Source of the DNA: Saccharina japonica
Lineage: Eukaryota; Sar; Phaeophyceae; Laminariales; Laminariaceae
DNA: 64,000 bases
NCBI GenBank assembly: GCA_008828725.1
Contig: MEHQ01004496.1
Span: forward strand, 95,523-159,522
Reading direction: 5' to 3'
Position numbers and translations under genes: made by a program. Positions 1 to 11,333 of the stretch are shown piece after piece (the first letter of the stretch is position 1; each line of letters starts with the position of its first letter). The notes under the pieces were generated by a model. It saw only the letters and a list, made by a program, of their open reading frames with translations. It was not told the DNA's origin and ran no database searches.

Positions 1-20
1 TTTTTTTTTTTTTTTTTTTT
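1..20. repeat. poly-T tract at the window edge
   Basis: Twenty consecutive T residues begin the window. It is a simple homopolymer, either a retroposed poly-A tail read from the other strand or an ordinary low-complexity tract. Nothing upstream is visible to decide. Confidence 0.8.
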
Positions 21-1815
21 CGTATGATATTGTTTGTTTTGTATTTTTTTGGGAGATTTGGGTCCTAGGAGATCCAAAATTTCCGGCGAAAAAAAACAAA
101 ACAAAAAACATTCGTAAAAGGCATGGGTAGGGCGCATAAAACACCTGTATCGAATTTCAGGGTCTATGTCCAAAAAACGGCGTGGACATTAGGACTTTTG
201 TGCGGTAAAAGTGCAAAAATAGTTGCCTCGTAAGTACTTAGTTTCAGTATATAGTCGATTTTGGTCGTTAGGTATGCCTTAATATGATCATACGCAGTCA
301 GACCTTCGAATATTTGCGTGAAGCTTTGTACAAACATGCCTTGGACCGCCTGGAAGCGGCTTGTTCACAAAAACAAATTTGGGGGGGAACATTTTCCTAC
401 GGAAACACCTAGCTACTGTTGACCACTTTGAAGGCCTGTGATTGGTCGGGCCACATTTTTGGCGGTAGCGCCAGTTCTAGATCCTTGAACAAAAAACTGG
501 CGATGTCACCCATTTCCACTGTTCATGGCGGTCGGTATTATTCGAAATATGTGACATGCGAGTTGCTATTGCATGCGGCATTCGTGACTGACGAAATTTG
601 GGGTGGTATGCCCAAACCAGCTCGTACCTGTTTTTGGCCGCTGCCCGATATGATACAATCCGTAACTCCAGATACGTTAAGCAGTGTACCATACATACGA
701 CTAATGTCCCTCAAAGTGCGTACTCCAAACTAAAGTAAACACGAACCCATCCATCAATTCACTTGTCCCATTCCAACAGCGGGCATTCGAGTGTTTATCA
801 TGTCGGCAACCCATGCGATCGATAAGTTTTTTCAGAGCGTACAACCCTAATCGACAACGTATCCCATGTCTCAAACCCGTGTTCCATTATTATAGCTACG
901 TAACCTCAAAACAGCCGCTCGACGTTACATCGATACGACATGACCGCTTGTCAATCCATCCGCCTCGATGCTGAGAAAACCAAACGAATGTATATTAACT
1001 GGGAAATAGACGCGTGCATGTATCACCTCCTGCTCGTGTGCTGTTCTTTCGGCATACAATCATAAATCGCATCATGAAGCTATGTCGCACCCATCAATCA
1101 TCAACACCCCTTCGAAATACCTTTTTGCGACCCACAGTATCAAAAGTGAAATAACTTTGAAAATATAAGAATTTGTGTCATGCTGAAGACGACCACGTAC
1201 TGAAAGATCAACGAAGAAAAACAAACGATTCAAAACGGTCTTAGCCTTATTCTATCATATAGCAGTCTCGTACCATTTGGTATTACCCAAGCCCAGCATA
1301 GGTGTAACGACATAGCACCCTCAGGAAAAACCAATTTCCAAGACTACTGTACCTCGGTCCAGAATCGCACTTCACTATTCGTCCTTGTGCACAATCCTGG
1401 GACTGTGATGGGGTGGGGGGGGGGGGTTGGTTGAGATTCGTTCTCACTGCTGTACTCTTATACTCGTTCGGCTCCAAAAGTATATCGTGGTTCATTTCAT
1501 ATTAGGCACTTAAATGTTTTGGAGACAAATTACCATGTACTATTTGGTACACAACATTTGCACGGCCATTGGATTCAAAGTTCAGGCAGCGAGAAAATCC
1601 CCCATACTTTTCATGTTATGTCCATATGACTCCCAAGCACCCTCGTCCAAACATGACGTCTTGCGCCGCGGTGTGCTCAACGAACTGCGACAAGACTGTT
1701 CGTTGTACCAGGAACTGTGTTGCAACAGATACTCTTACCCGCATACATCATCCTTGCCCAACGTCCCCCACCCCAACCTACCCTCAAAGAAACACAACAC
1801 TCACATCGAATTGTT
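21..1815. other. non-coding stretch, no gene seen
   Basis: Short open frames exist on both strands but none has splice-site support, compositional bias or a recognisable motif. A G-rich tract lies at about 1,410-1,426. I see no RNA gene. Confidence 0.5.
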
Positions 1816-2060
1816 CAACTTTCACCTTTTGACAGGGGGGGGGGGGTACCTGAGACCGTCCCCTCGCTCTGCGTCTGTACAATAATATATTAAACTGAAC
1901 ACAGGGACGGTATAGCCCCCCCCCCCCCCCCCTGCTTGATATACAAGGCCTTCCATAGTACTACATTACTACCGGACACCTTTCCCTCCCTCTATTGAAC
2001 ACAGGGGATGGTAGATACCCGTCCCCTGCTTGATACACGGCCTTCCACAGTACTACAATA
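1816..2060 (+). repeat. dispersed repeat family A, two partial copies
   Basis: The first copy begins with a 12-G run (1,835-1,846), continues with a block ending TGAACACAGGGACGG, and reaches a 19-C run (1,916-1,934) and a TGCTTGATA..CCTTCCA..AGTACTAC block. The second copy (about 1,993-2,060) repeats the last two blocks without the C run. A third, diverged copy is at about 24,555-24,710. The copies differ mostly in homopolymer length and in point changes. No open frame is conserved, so this looks like a short non-autonomous repeat. Confidence 0.6.
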
Positions 2061-2069
2061 CGAGTGGGC

Positions 2070-2560
2070 GGCGCTGCGACCAAGATACGAGCAGGCCGCA
2101 ACTGCGCAGTGACAGTGACCACAGCAGTAGTGACAGCGACTGCAGCAGTAGTGAGCGGATCAAAGGAGCTATGAGCTCGCTCGAAGGTGGATCAGAAAGC
2201 CCCGAAGAGTCGGAGGATCGGCAGGCTTGGCATGGAATGTCGAGTGCGTTCTTTTCTTGCTTCGGCACATTGTACTCGGTCGACAAGCTTGGCCCGATCA
2301 ACATGCATTTTCCTTCCTTCTTGGCAGATAGATCGATAGACCCCAGGTAGGTATCTTCCATACCTGTGTAAACCCTTGCAAACATCATTGATCAGGGGAA
2401 ACAACTGCTGACCCTGCCTGGTGTCATTGGCAGCTCGCCTTCCCACACAAGTCGCACACGCGTCTGTACACGCGTCGTGTACGTCACTGTCGGCGAAATC
2501 GCGAAGAGTGTTCGACACTCACATATTGCATCGTGGCAAAGCAGAACAAAAGCAGTCAAG
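2070..2560 (+). CDS. unassigned two-exon coding-like segment, Ser/Asp-rich
   Basis: The first exon is open to 2,346 and ends at a strong donor (CCCAG then GTAGGT) in phase 2. A matching acceptor (CATTGGCAG) opens a second exon at 2,434 that stays in frame for 43 codons to a donor at 2,561 (CAAG then GTAAAA). The first part is acidic and serine-rich (DSDHSSSDSDCSSSER), followed by a more hydrophobic stretch with AFFSCFGTLYSVDK. I recognise no domain. The 5' edge is uncertain because the frame runs into repeat family A, and no further exon was found. Phase agreement across the intron is the main support. It could be a gene fragment or chance. Confidence 0.33.
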
Positions 2561-3206
2561 GTAAAATATGTCGCACGAGGGATGTATGTGTGGTGTCATG
2601 TTACGCTGTTTGACTCGATGTGAGGGTTTGCACCCCTCCGGTACTCTGCCGCACAAATCACATATGATACGTACACCGATACATGCTGGATACCTTGAAA
2701 AACAAAATGTTGTTAAAACAGTAATTTTCGAGCCCTCCTGGGGGGGGGGGGGGGGGGTGTACTCATGTCGTGCACGGCCGTAGTCATATGACCATAGACC
2801 CTCGCATCCCTACAATGTCGAGGCGGAGCACGTTGGGTTTTCACCAACCAGGCAGACATTGCGTGCACCAAGCGCGAAGCGCCGTGAGGTATTGGGCGAG
2901 CCGCATAGAGGGTGAGCTGCATCCTGCTAAGAACTGCCTCTGAGGCGGACTTACATATGGAGACAGCAATGGGTTTTACTATGTAACTGCCCCGCGGATG
3001 CCTTACCATATAACACTACGTGATACGACCATTCCCCTTGTGCGGAGCAAAGGTTCTCCACCCCGCACAAATGATCTACTCGAACACCAGCTTTGGTGAC
3101 CGCCATAAAAAACAAAAAAACGGCACCCTGGTTGTCTAGCTCACGCAGCGAGTGGCGTGTTTTACAGCGTCGTTGCCAACCGACGCCAACCCAACCTATA
3201 AATATA
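2561..3206. other. non-coding stretch with a poly-G bounded repeat
   Basis: Apart from the repeat at 2,740-2,985 I see no coding signal. A short in-frame continuation of the preceding segment is possible after an acceptor near 3,166 (TTTTACAG), but nothing else supports it. Confidence 0.4.
2740..2985 (+). repeat. poly-G bounded dispersed repeat (family B), copy 1
   Basis: An 18-G run is followed by TGTACTCATGTCGTGCACGG and about 225 further bases that match, in reverse orientation, 39,486-39,733. The first part also matches 56,575-56,739. The unit carries no open frame of note. The repeated association with a G (or C) homopolymer at the same edge suggests the tract belongs to the element. 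Confidence 0.7.
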
Positions 3207-4588
3207 TCATATATCTATAGGGGGGGGGGAGGTAGGTGTATGGTGTCCAAATCCCCGGCCGCCCCTGCTGTATAGGAGCTTCAAGATAACAACCAGACAG
3301 TCTACGCATACAACAGGCATCAGAGTGTGCTGAACATATTGTAAATCGATGCGTGGGGTTGTTCCCTGCAATGAAGACAAATCGCATCCGATCGGCGGTG
3401 GGAGGGCGAACACAATACCTATCCAGTTTGGTGCTAAAGGAGCGAAGACATCCTCACCCCAGCTGCAGCATTGTCCAGCGTCCTTCTCGAACCTTCCAAG
3501 ACTCTCAGTGGATGATGCCGTGGTGCGCGTTCCCGTGCCAGTTGGCTCACCTGCTACTGTTGCTTCTCCTCTTCTGCTGCTGTTTCTGTAGCTATTCGCC
3601 TGTTGTCGCGCGTTGTTGTTTTCACCCTCGCTGCGCGTCGAAGGTTTGAGGATCGTGGCTTTTGCTTCCTACAGTAATCTTCTTGGTGAGTCGCATGATA
3701 CGTTCAGCGGTGGCGACGGCGCCAGTCGGTGTTGCGGCGGGGGTCGCGGCTGCGGCGCTAATGGTAGTGGTAACGGTGGTGCTACCGTTGCCTTTGCCTC
3801 GCCGCCCAGCGCTTTGTCCTGATCGTCGTCGTTCGAGATATGATAGTTATTTTCCTACGCAGAGCAGGATGGACGGTCTGATCTCGCATTCGGAACATGT
3901 AGGCCTGCCGACGGATCCTGCGATACAGCCTTCTTTGCTGCCCGCGAGGGTAGCTGTGGCGACGGCGATGGCGGCCGTGGTGCTGTGGGCTGTAGCTGCT
4001 GCTGCTGCTGCTTCTACTGCTGGACGTGCTGATCCTCCGGCCCCTCTTGCTTTTTCCCGCCCCTCACCAATGGTTCCTTCGTCCTTCCCAGAATTTCCCC
4101 CTGCGCAACAGCCAACCCTTGTGGCACCTGGAGCCGTTGCTGATCTTGCTGCTGTTGCGGTGGCTGTTGCGGCGGCGGCGTAAGTGATGGTCTCGTCGCT
4201 TGCGCTAGTTGGGATGGCGACGGTCGCTGCTGCTGCCGCTGCTATTGTACCTGCCGCGAGGCCTCCCACTCAACCTCAGATTCCTCCTCTAGTCCATCCT
4301 GGAGTGGTCCCTGTTTGTAACACGAGCCGAGTATTTCCAGCAGCACCTGAAGTTTGTCACTCACGTGCGCGTCGCCTAGGGATGGGATGCAGCTGTTGGC
4401 AGCTAGCTGGCTTTCCCTCTCCGCCCTCGGTGATTTTCCTGCGGCGAAGACGATATTCTTGGTTGTCGCTTCTTCATATGTTCTCACAAGCTCCTCGTCG
4501 CCTAGCTGGGTCCATAGCCAACGTAGGTCATATACTGCCACATTAATTATTCTCGAGCTTTCAATGCTTTTGCCGTGCAAACCTTCTC
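3207..4588 (-). pseudogene. Gln/Pro-rich reading frame interrupted only by TAG codons
   Basis: One minus-strand frame stays open from about 4,588 to a TGA just below 3,207, except for four TAG codons at 4,242-4,244, 4,014-4,016, 3,855-3,857 and 3,669-3,671. The upstream part is non-repetitive (contains AVYDLRWLWTQLGDEELVRT). The middle is rich in Gln and Pro (LTPPPQQPPQQQQDQQ), and two of the TAGs sit inside Gln runs where CAG would fit. Downstream are DDDQDKALGG and a Ser/Arg stretch. No TAA or TGA interrupts it. I recognise no family. Low-complexity codons explain part of the openness, but not the ends. The simplest reading is a decayed gene; introns removing the TAGs are possible (CAG then GTACAA is a fair donor near the first one). 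Confidence 0.35.
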
Positions 4589-6069
4589 CATAGAGGTCTC
4601 CAACTCATAGAGGATAATTCAGTTAGGCCGGTACTTCATCGTCCCTTCGGTGTTGCTGCTGGTACCGCTGGTTGCGCCAACGCGCGCTGGCTTTTAGATA
4701 ATGTCAATATTTTGTCGTTTAATGTCCCACCGCGAAGCTCTGGGATCTGTCCGCGTGTACGACTTCCTTCGCTAGTATAGCCTTGACTCAAAGTGAGTCT
4801 GCTCCATCAGCCTTTACCACAAAAGGCCTCGTGCCCGAAGACCAAAACATATCCTATACTGCGCAAACACAGTTTCTCCATCGTCACCACATTTTCCCGC
4901 GCGAGCTCTCAACTTGAAACACGCTAGCGTAAGGGGGTAATCTCAGAACGGGCGAGTTTGGGTCACGAGGTGTGATGAAGGCAGCCAGAAGGATACACAC
5001 GGGCTTATATTACGTTGCCCCATAATATTAAGTCGGCCAAGAGAGAGAACAATCATAAATGGACCACGCGTGGCGTGATCGTTCCGCCAATAACATCCCG
5101 GAGACCACCAAACATACAACCAAGATAGGAAGAAAAGATAGGTAGGTTGTTTGTGGTGGGGGGTATGGTTACTTAAAATAGCGAAAGAGGGGAACATTTC
5201 CAAATTGTTTCATGTAGACGTCCCCAACTATCCGTGCTATGTCGTTTGCGATTACATCTATCAGACGTTGTACGAGTACATTCTGACACACAGTCGCATG
5301 CAGGTGGTACCGTCGTATCACACACCTGCGATGTATCTATCAGTATCAATTTAGTTGTGGGGCGGGTTGCCATCGAGAAACTCAGATGGTGTTTCTATCG
5401 ATCTGGTGGGGAACTTCACTATCAGGACCCGATGCGGTGAAGGTATTGTTATATGTGCAAGCGACAGATCATGCAATATAACTATATGAGGCGAAGGGGT
5501 TGATATAATTAGTAAACAATGACTTCAGCACTAGTTACTTTTGGCACGAGAGGGACATGATGTCCAACTGCCCCACGCAGGGAAATAACGACCAACACCG
5601 GAGCATCCAAGCCTCATCTCAGACAATAATGCCTCGCTCCAAGATGATAGCCATAACCCTAATCTCCGTGGACCTGTATAAAACCCACCGAGTACCACAA
5701 ACCAAGTCCTATGCTACTTGCACTTCATGTGTGTCTTAGTCTGTTCGGACGGGTTGGTATTTCTTCATCAAGGCCGACCCGCCATTGGATAGGACAGGCG
5801 AGTTGTAGTCTCTGTACTATGATGGCGTATGTTTTGAATGCCTTGTTCTAAGACAGTTCGAACAAGCTGCAAAAATCGGTATCACTGCACAAGTGCACCC
5901 CATTCACGGAGATATGGGCATCGGAACTCGCCAACGGTCCTCTCCCCTCACCGTGTGGGAACGTGTTGTTGTTGTTGTTGTTGTTGTTGGTACAGTATTT
6001 AATATTTCTGTCGTTGTTTGTGTTCTTGTTTATTTTTTTTATATTGTACTGTAGTTGTTCTCACATACG
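4589..6069. other. non-coding stretch
   Basis: No supported gene. A (TTG)n microsatellite of about nine units lies at 5,963-5,989. The remaining open frames are short and without splice or motif support. Confidence 0.5.
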
Positions 6070-6180
6070 ATCATCGCGAAAAAAAGACAGCCCGTTGTCA
6101 CAGAACAGGCTCCCAAACTCTGGAGTCGAATAATAGTCCAGGAAAAAAACGTGTATAAAATACCAGGTACAACGAAGCGA
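6070..6180 (+). repeat. dispersed repeat family C, copy 1
   Basis: The block starting ATCGCGAAAAA..GACAG and containing GTCACAGAACAGG is found again, diverged, at about 27,928-28,050. No open frame is shared, and the ends are not sharply defined. Confidence 0.5.
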
Positions 6181-6513
6181 TAAATTTCATATCATACCGG
6201 CGGCACATCTTCCACCTCAGCCACGAAAAAGAGAAAATACTCCAAAGGAAAAAGACATACGGAGTTAGCTACAAACGGAGGAAGAAAAATGGAAGGGAGG
6301 AAAGGGAAAGTGAAAGGGTGATCAAAAGAGTGAACACAAGTGTAAGCAGACATGAGCAACGCAGATAAGTATGACAATACGAGCAAATATACCAGAAACG
6401 AGTCAATTGCAAGGACGCCAATGGTTACACAGACTTGCATACTCGTAGATAGGTAGATGCGAAAGGTGGCGATTCAAATAGACAACCCATGATCTAGAAC
6501 CTAATCAATACAG

Positions 6514-6875
6514 AAAGTTCATCAGCAGGGAGAGCGAGCTATTATACGCATGCGCATCAAGAGAAGCAAACAACAAAGCGGAGCGACAGGGCTGCTAAAC
6601 AGGAACAAGAGATAAATAGATATTTGGAGAACGAGGAAGATAGAGTGAAGCGAAAAAGCGAACAGGGAAAGCTCGAGAAAACCTAACGAATAAAGCAAAG
6701 TCCATCAACAGGGAGAGCGAGCTATTATACGCACGCGCATCAGGAGAAGCAAACAACAAAGAGGAGCGACAGGGCTACTAAACAGCAACAAGTAAGAAAT
6801 TTTTACTTGCGACGAGGGAAACACAAATGGGAAAGGGCGAAGCGAAAAAGCGAACAGGGAAAGCTCGAGAAAAAC
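6514..6875 (+). repeat. two-copy tandem repeat, about 183-bp unit
   Basis: Copy 1 (about 6,514-6,690) and copy 2 (about 6,697-6,875) share GGGAGAGCGAGCTATTATAC, GAAGCAAACAACAAAG, and GAAGCGAAAAAGCGAACAGG in the same order, with scattered substitutions. The tract is purine-rich on the plus strand and has no coding signal. Confidence 0.75.
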
Positions 6876-7089
6876 AAGCAAGGGGGGCCCTGGGTAAATA
6901 TTGTTTCTGGTGTTGGTATCCCTGATTGATTTTAAGTGTAATCTCGGATTTCAACACTTCTCTTGTTTTTGCTTTCGTGTTTTACCTAAAGTACTACTGT
7001 AGTCTAGACACTTAATAAGACACAGGCCAATAAAACAGCCCGTCTGATATTTCGAGGAAACTATGATATTCAAGAGTCGTTAGGGGGTC

Positions 7090-7162
7090 GCCCCGGTGGT
7101 CTAACTGGTAACCACGAAGCCTGTTGGGCCGGATGTTGAGGGTGCGATTCCCCCCCTGGAGG
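7090..7162 (+). other. tRNA-like sequence (possible SINE head or tRNA relic)
   Basis: TGGTCTAACTGG at 7,097-7,108 matches an internal A-box, and GGTGCGATTCC (7,141-7,151) is one base from a B-box, at tRNA-like spacing. A T-arm (stem GAGGG/CCCCC with one mismatch, loop TGCGATT) can be drawn, but the acceptor stem pairs poorly. A functional tRNA is therefore unlikely. It is better read as a tRNA-derived Pol III promoter relic. Confidence 0.3.
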
Positions 7163-7913
7163 TTACTATTATCAAATGACACCGACTGTCCAGAGCGCAT
7201 ATTATTTAATACGACAAGAGTTGACGAGGGAAGAAAGTGCTGAAATATTCTCGCGATAAAAGTGCAAAGCAAGAACCGTAGTGGGGGAGGAGGGAGAGGA
7301 GCCTACTTTGTGACCCCGGATCTGAGTTACGACTAGGGAGGGAGAAAGACGGACTTTGTGACCCCGGATCTGAGTTACAACTAGGGAGGGAGAAAGACGG
7401 AAGTGCGAAGATAGTAAATGGGATGGAAAGAAAAAACAAAAAAACAAAATAGTGTAGAAAGCACCCTCTCCCAAATATAAATCCAGCCTGAGTCGGCTTT
7501 ACATTTCATATATGTATGATCAGGTGTCATGTACTCTACTCTGTGTTTCGAAATGTTTTGTCGGAACTATTTCGCCTAATTTTTCCGTCATGTTCATGCA
7601 GCACGACTATTTCACGCCCGTTGTAGTCACACTATTAATAGGAGGTTACACTCCCGTGAGACTTGTTGACACGTGCCCCGCCCTACCTCGAGTTCAGATA
7701 TGACGCAAGATGCGCACGGCCCCATGCAGAGCACACACTCTTGTTTGTTTTACGGGCGATGCGTCACTGGAACTGACGGCAACTTGGCACAGGGGGGCGA
7801 AAAAGGGCCATCTCTTATTTAATACCTCGTACAAGTTAGAGGGTATAAGAAGTATATGGCCTTGTAATCACAGGAACGTGATGTAAACCTTTTGTGTCTG
7901 CCATGTACGCCCC
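7163..7913. other. non-coding stretch
   Basis: A 49-bp direct duplication (7,304-7,352 and 7,353-7,401, unit starting ACTTTGTGACCCCGG) is the only structure. No gene is supported. Confidence 0.5.
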
Positions 7914-8572
7914 TTATGACTGAGTAGGTGCCCCGTATTGGTGGTTGTAAAGTTCCGCCTTCAATCTGTTTTCGACCGACCCCGATTCCGAGCAGATCGC
8001 GTTGTTTGGCCGTGCTTGTCGGATAAGTTGCGACGGCAAAAGCTCCTGAGCTAGTAAGTAATTGGTCTGAAAATTCCGAACACTCTTCCCGAACGTCACA
8101 CATACGTTGTTGAAAAATATTGTATATGGGTCGCCCCTCACCATGACATATATACCTGGTACATGTTTCACCTTAATCGTGCGTTTACATGGACAGCGGG
8201 ATGGAGTATCCCCACGCCGTTCGCCCCAGGAGGCTGAGGTGCGTGCCACAGCGTTTTCGAGATGACGGTGGTTCTACAGCCTCGTCGCATCCCCGGGTTT
8301 TCCAAGTCACTGTAATTTCTATATAGATTTTCGGAATCGAAACTGGCCCAACGATTTTGACAAGCTGCGTTTGTATCGTTGGCTGGTTCGTGCCTATATC
8401 GGCAAGCGATGGCGACCGGAGTGCACTCCATCGTAGCAGATTGTATTCCTCTCGACATTGCCCTTCCGTACAGGTCCTCATCAGGAGCCTGCACCTCCAC
8501 GTAGAGGTACTGCAGGGGTCGAAATCGATATAATATTGGGGGGCGCAAAATAAGACGAAAAACGACCCCCAA
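7914..8572 (-). pseudogene. unrecognised minus-strand coding-like segment with a frame change
   Basis: A 134-codon frame running down from 8,572 has non-repetitive, protein-like composition (contains RPLQYLYVEVQAPDEDL and PPGANGVGILHP). It overlaps a second frame from 8,249 to 7,914 that continues with VKHVPGIYVMVRGDPYTIFF and LLAQELLPSQLIRQ. Read together they look like one protein crossed by a frameshift near 8,170-8,190. No in-frame ATG clearly starts it and I recognise no family. It may be a decayed member of a dispersed gene family or chance open frames. Confidence 0.25.
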
Positions 8573-8586
8573 CTGAACGTCTGCAC

Positions 8587-11333
8587 CTTACTTCTTCAGG
8601 CGGATATCGCACACATTTTGGCATCGTCGTGAAAGATGGTGAGGGACGAAAAACTGCGCAACCATCAATCATAGATAGTAAATTACAATGCCCAACAAAG
8701 GGCTCAAAAGCTCAGAATTCTTGTATATAGGCGTAAATGCTACTGAAACTCGGAAATACGGATTTTGGTTGGATATGCCCCGTTTTATGCTTTAGTCGTA
8801 GTATATACGTTGCTGAAACGCCTACGCGCGCCTACTTGATAACCCATCCCCGAGGGCCAGCCTGGGCCAGGTTTGCTGTTTCTTGCTAAGTGTCCTGCTT
8901 ATTATGTACGTCGATTCTGGTATACTGCTGCTGATGTTGTATTTACCCGTGTATGTACGCTGTATGTAGGATGCACTATGACGTCGACGCTCAGCCGCTT
9001 GTAAATAGATTTAACACTAGGTTTAGAGCGGAACCCGGTCCAAAGTTGATATGAGGCCCACCTCTCCGCGCGCTGTTTGCTAGAGGTCCCTCACTTTGGT
9101 CGCCCCTCCCAACCCTGCCAGTGGGAGCCTCGGCCACGCCCGTGGTGTGAAATGCCGAGCGGGCCAAATTCGTTGTTTTGGCACCGTGGCTCATTTTTAC
9201 TACTCGTTACTGTGTGATTGCAACAGACATTTTCCACAGCAGTGGTGGATTGAATGTAACAGGCTGGACTGTAAGTTTTATTTCGTGGTTTCGAGTCTAG
9301 GCAATACCATGTACTTTTCGTGTTAAAGCTTTTGGTATTTTGTATTGTAGCATGGGACACACAGCTGAGTTACGTATACCTGGTATACATATACTTCGTA
9401 TATACATATGTATTTAAATAAACGTAGCGTTACGAGAACAGCAGCACAGGATACCTAAAGAGACGACGAGCCAAAAGGATGGGCAGGCTGGGATAAGCAA
9501 CACTCGGGGGTCGTTAAACTGAATTTAATGCATAACACACCCATCCTCAAATACGGAACCTATCGTGGGCCAGCTTTCCTCTTTCTTGTTGGGCGTTGTG
9601 TACTTCTCCGTCGTATATACGAACAAAATATTGCAAGAACTGTGGATGGGGGTGTCATCATATAGGTATTTGTAGCAAGCTACTCGGTGCCATGCCAAGC
9701 AGCAGTGGCGACGTATCATACCAGCGCACAGTGTCTGGAGCAAGTGGGAGCGTGTTTTTGTATGTGTACATGTGGTGTCTCACCCTGTAGGCCCTGTGAC
9801 AAATGTCACGAAAATAGGCAGGGAACACAGACGGAACCTAAAAACACAACTATAATATAGCTTTAAAAGAGATGAATCTCCGACTCGTGCAGCACAACGA
9901 AAGGCATCTATGTGGTGAGCTATTCGAGTTTTGATTTATAGCGAGCTAGGCTAATGATGTGTATACATCAATGCGTACGAGTAGACACTTGCTTGACGTC
10001 GGAACCATTAGGTTTGGAAAAAACACTAAAATCGCCAACCCCTCGCGCAGGCAGGACAATAATCGATCACGGCCTAGGCTGCCCCCGACAGAGTCGGAGG
10101 GGGCGAAAAATGTGAGACGCTAACAGAAAGGAGCGCGACGATCGGTGGACCTCATTGCGAGCTAGCTTAAGACTGACTCAAAATATGCTCTGCAAAACAA
10201 CTTTCAATTGTTCACAGCCGGCCTTAATCATCAACCATACATGTGTTCGTGCGTATATTGAAAGCATGAAACACGGGTAAACACGGATATGGAAAATTGT
10301 ATAAAAACGTGGCACCCCTCACCGTGTACGACACAGAACGGCAGGGCCTACGCACTCCGTGGTGGAATAATTGAGGGTCTCTTGTTGATCACACGACAAT
10401 AAATGTTTACCAAAAGGGGAGGGTCGGTTTTTCATTAGTTATTCGTCGGTCTTCGCCCCCATCATGGTTATCGTATCGTTTTTCGATATTTTGGTTACTC
10501 GATACGATAACGATATTTATCGTTTTCGTCATCGTTAAAACATTTTGTTTCGGATTATCGTATCAATTTGATGGTTGTTTTGATGTCCAACACAAATCAG
10601 AAGCTTGAATGACTTGAGTCTTCCCGAATTATGAAGATAACAAAAAATGAAATGACTTAGTCCTCGCTAGCCCCGACGGTACCAGCAGTTACAATGAATG
10701 ATACGTACTGGCACTGGCAATCTGATAACGTTTTGTAGGTCGATTACGGTAGATTCCACCTTGATCAGTAGGGTCTACCTTGTGTTGCCGCTTGGGAGCC
10801 GTACAATCTGCATAATCGCGGGCATGTACGATCGTGGATGACGTTTACTTACTGCACACAATACTGTACAAAACCTCACAACGGCAGCTTAAGTCTAGGT
10901 TATCTAGATAATATTACGTCTTAGTTGTGGAAGGTTAGAGTAGCGTCTGTCTAAGTGCGAAGCCTGGGCTGCCGTTGGTGTACCACGCTCGTGGAAGCTC
11001 CTATCCACATGATACGCATCATGACGTAGGACGCCATTCAAAGGCCGCGTTCCGGTCAACAGTGTGGGGGCAACATCGGCGTCCTGATACGGACGAAGTT
11101 CTCGTGGGCATACAGTCCCTCTGTAGTTGTTGAGTACTGATATCTTGACCACGCAGGACATAATGAATGCACCCTCGGGGCTTCCTTTGATGACCGCGTG
11201 TCTTTCTAAGCCTTTTTCGTCTTGATGAAATATATGAGACCGTGCTCACCACAACTGAGTACCTATCGCTTGAACATGAAACCACGACGGCCGCTTGAAC
11301 GAATTTAGGTCTCCGTTGGTCGTCCTTCTTCAG
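8587..11333. other. non-coding stretch before the beta-helix receptor gene
   Basis: No supported gene. A perfect 12-base inverted repeat (GTTATCGTATCG and CGATACGATAAC, about 10,467-10,512) forms a hairpin inside an AT-rich ATCG-rich patch. A second small hairpin (CCCCCGAC/GTCGG..GGGG) lies near 10,081-10,104. Part of the 5' exon of the downstream gene may lie here. Confidence 0.45.

Noticed and set aside
3207..4588. Reassignment of TAG (and TAA) to Gln in this genome
   Set aside because: The receptor and TPR genes, with consistent splicing and recognisable domains, end at TAG in the expected place and use only CAA/CAG for Gln inside. The interrupted frames are better explained by decay.
10081..10104. 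GC-rich hairpin as a bacterial-type terminator
   Set aside because: It is not followed by a T run, no gene ends before it, and the window is eukaryotic.
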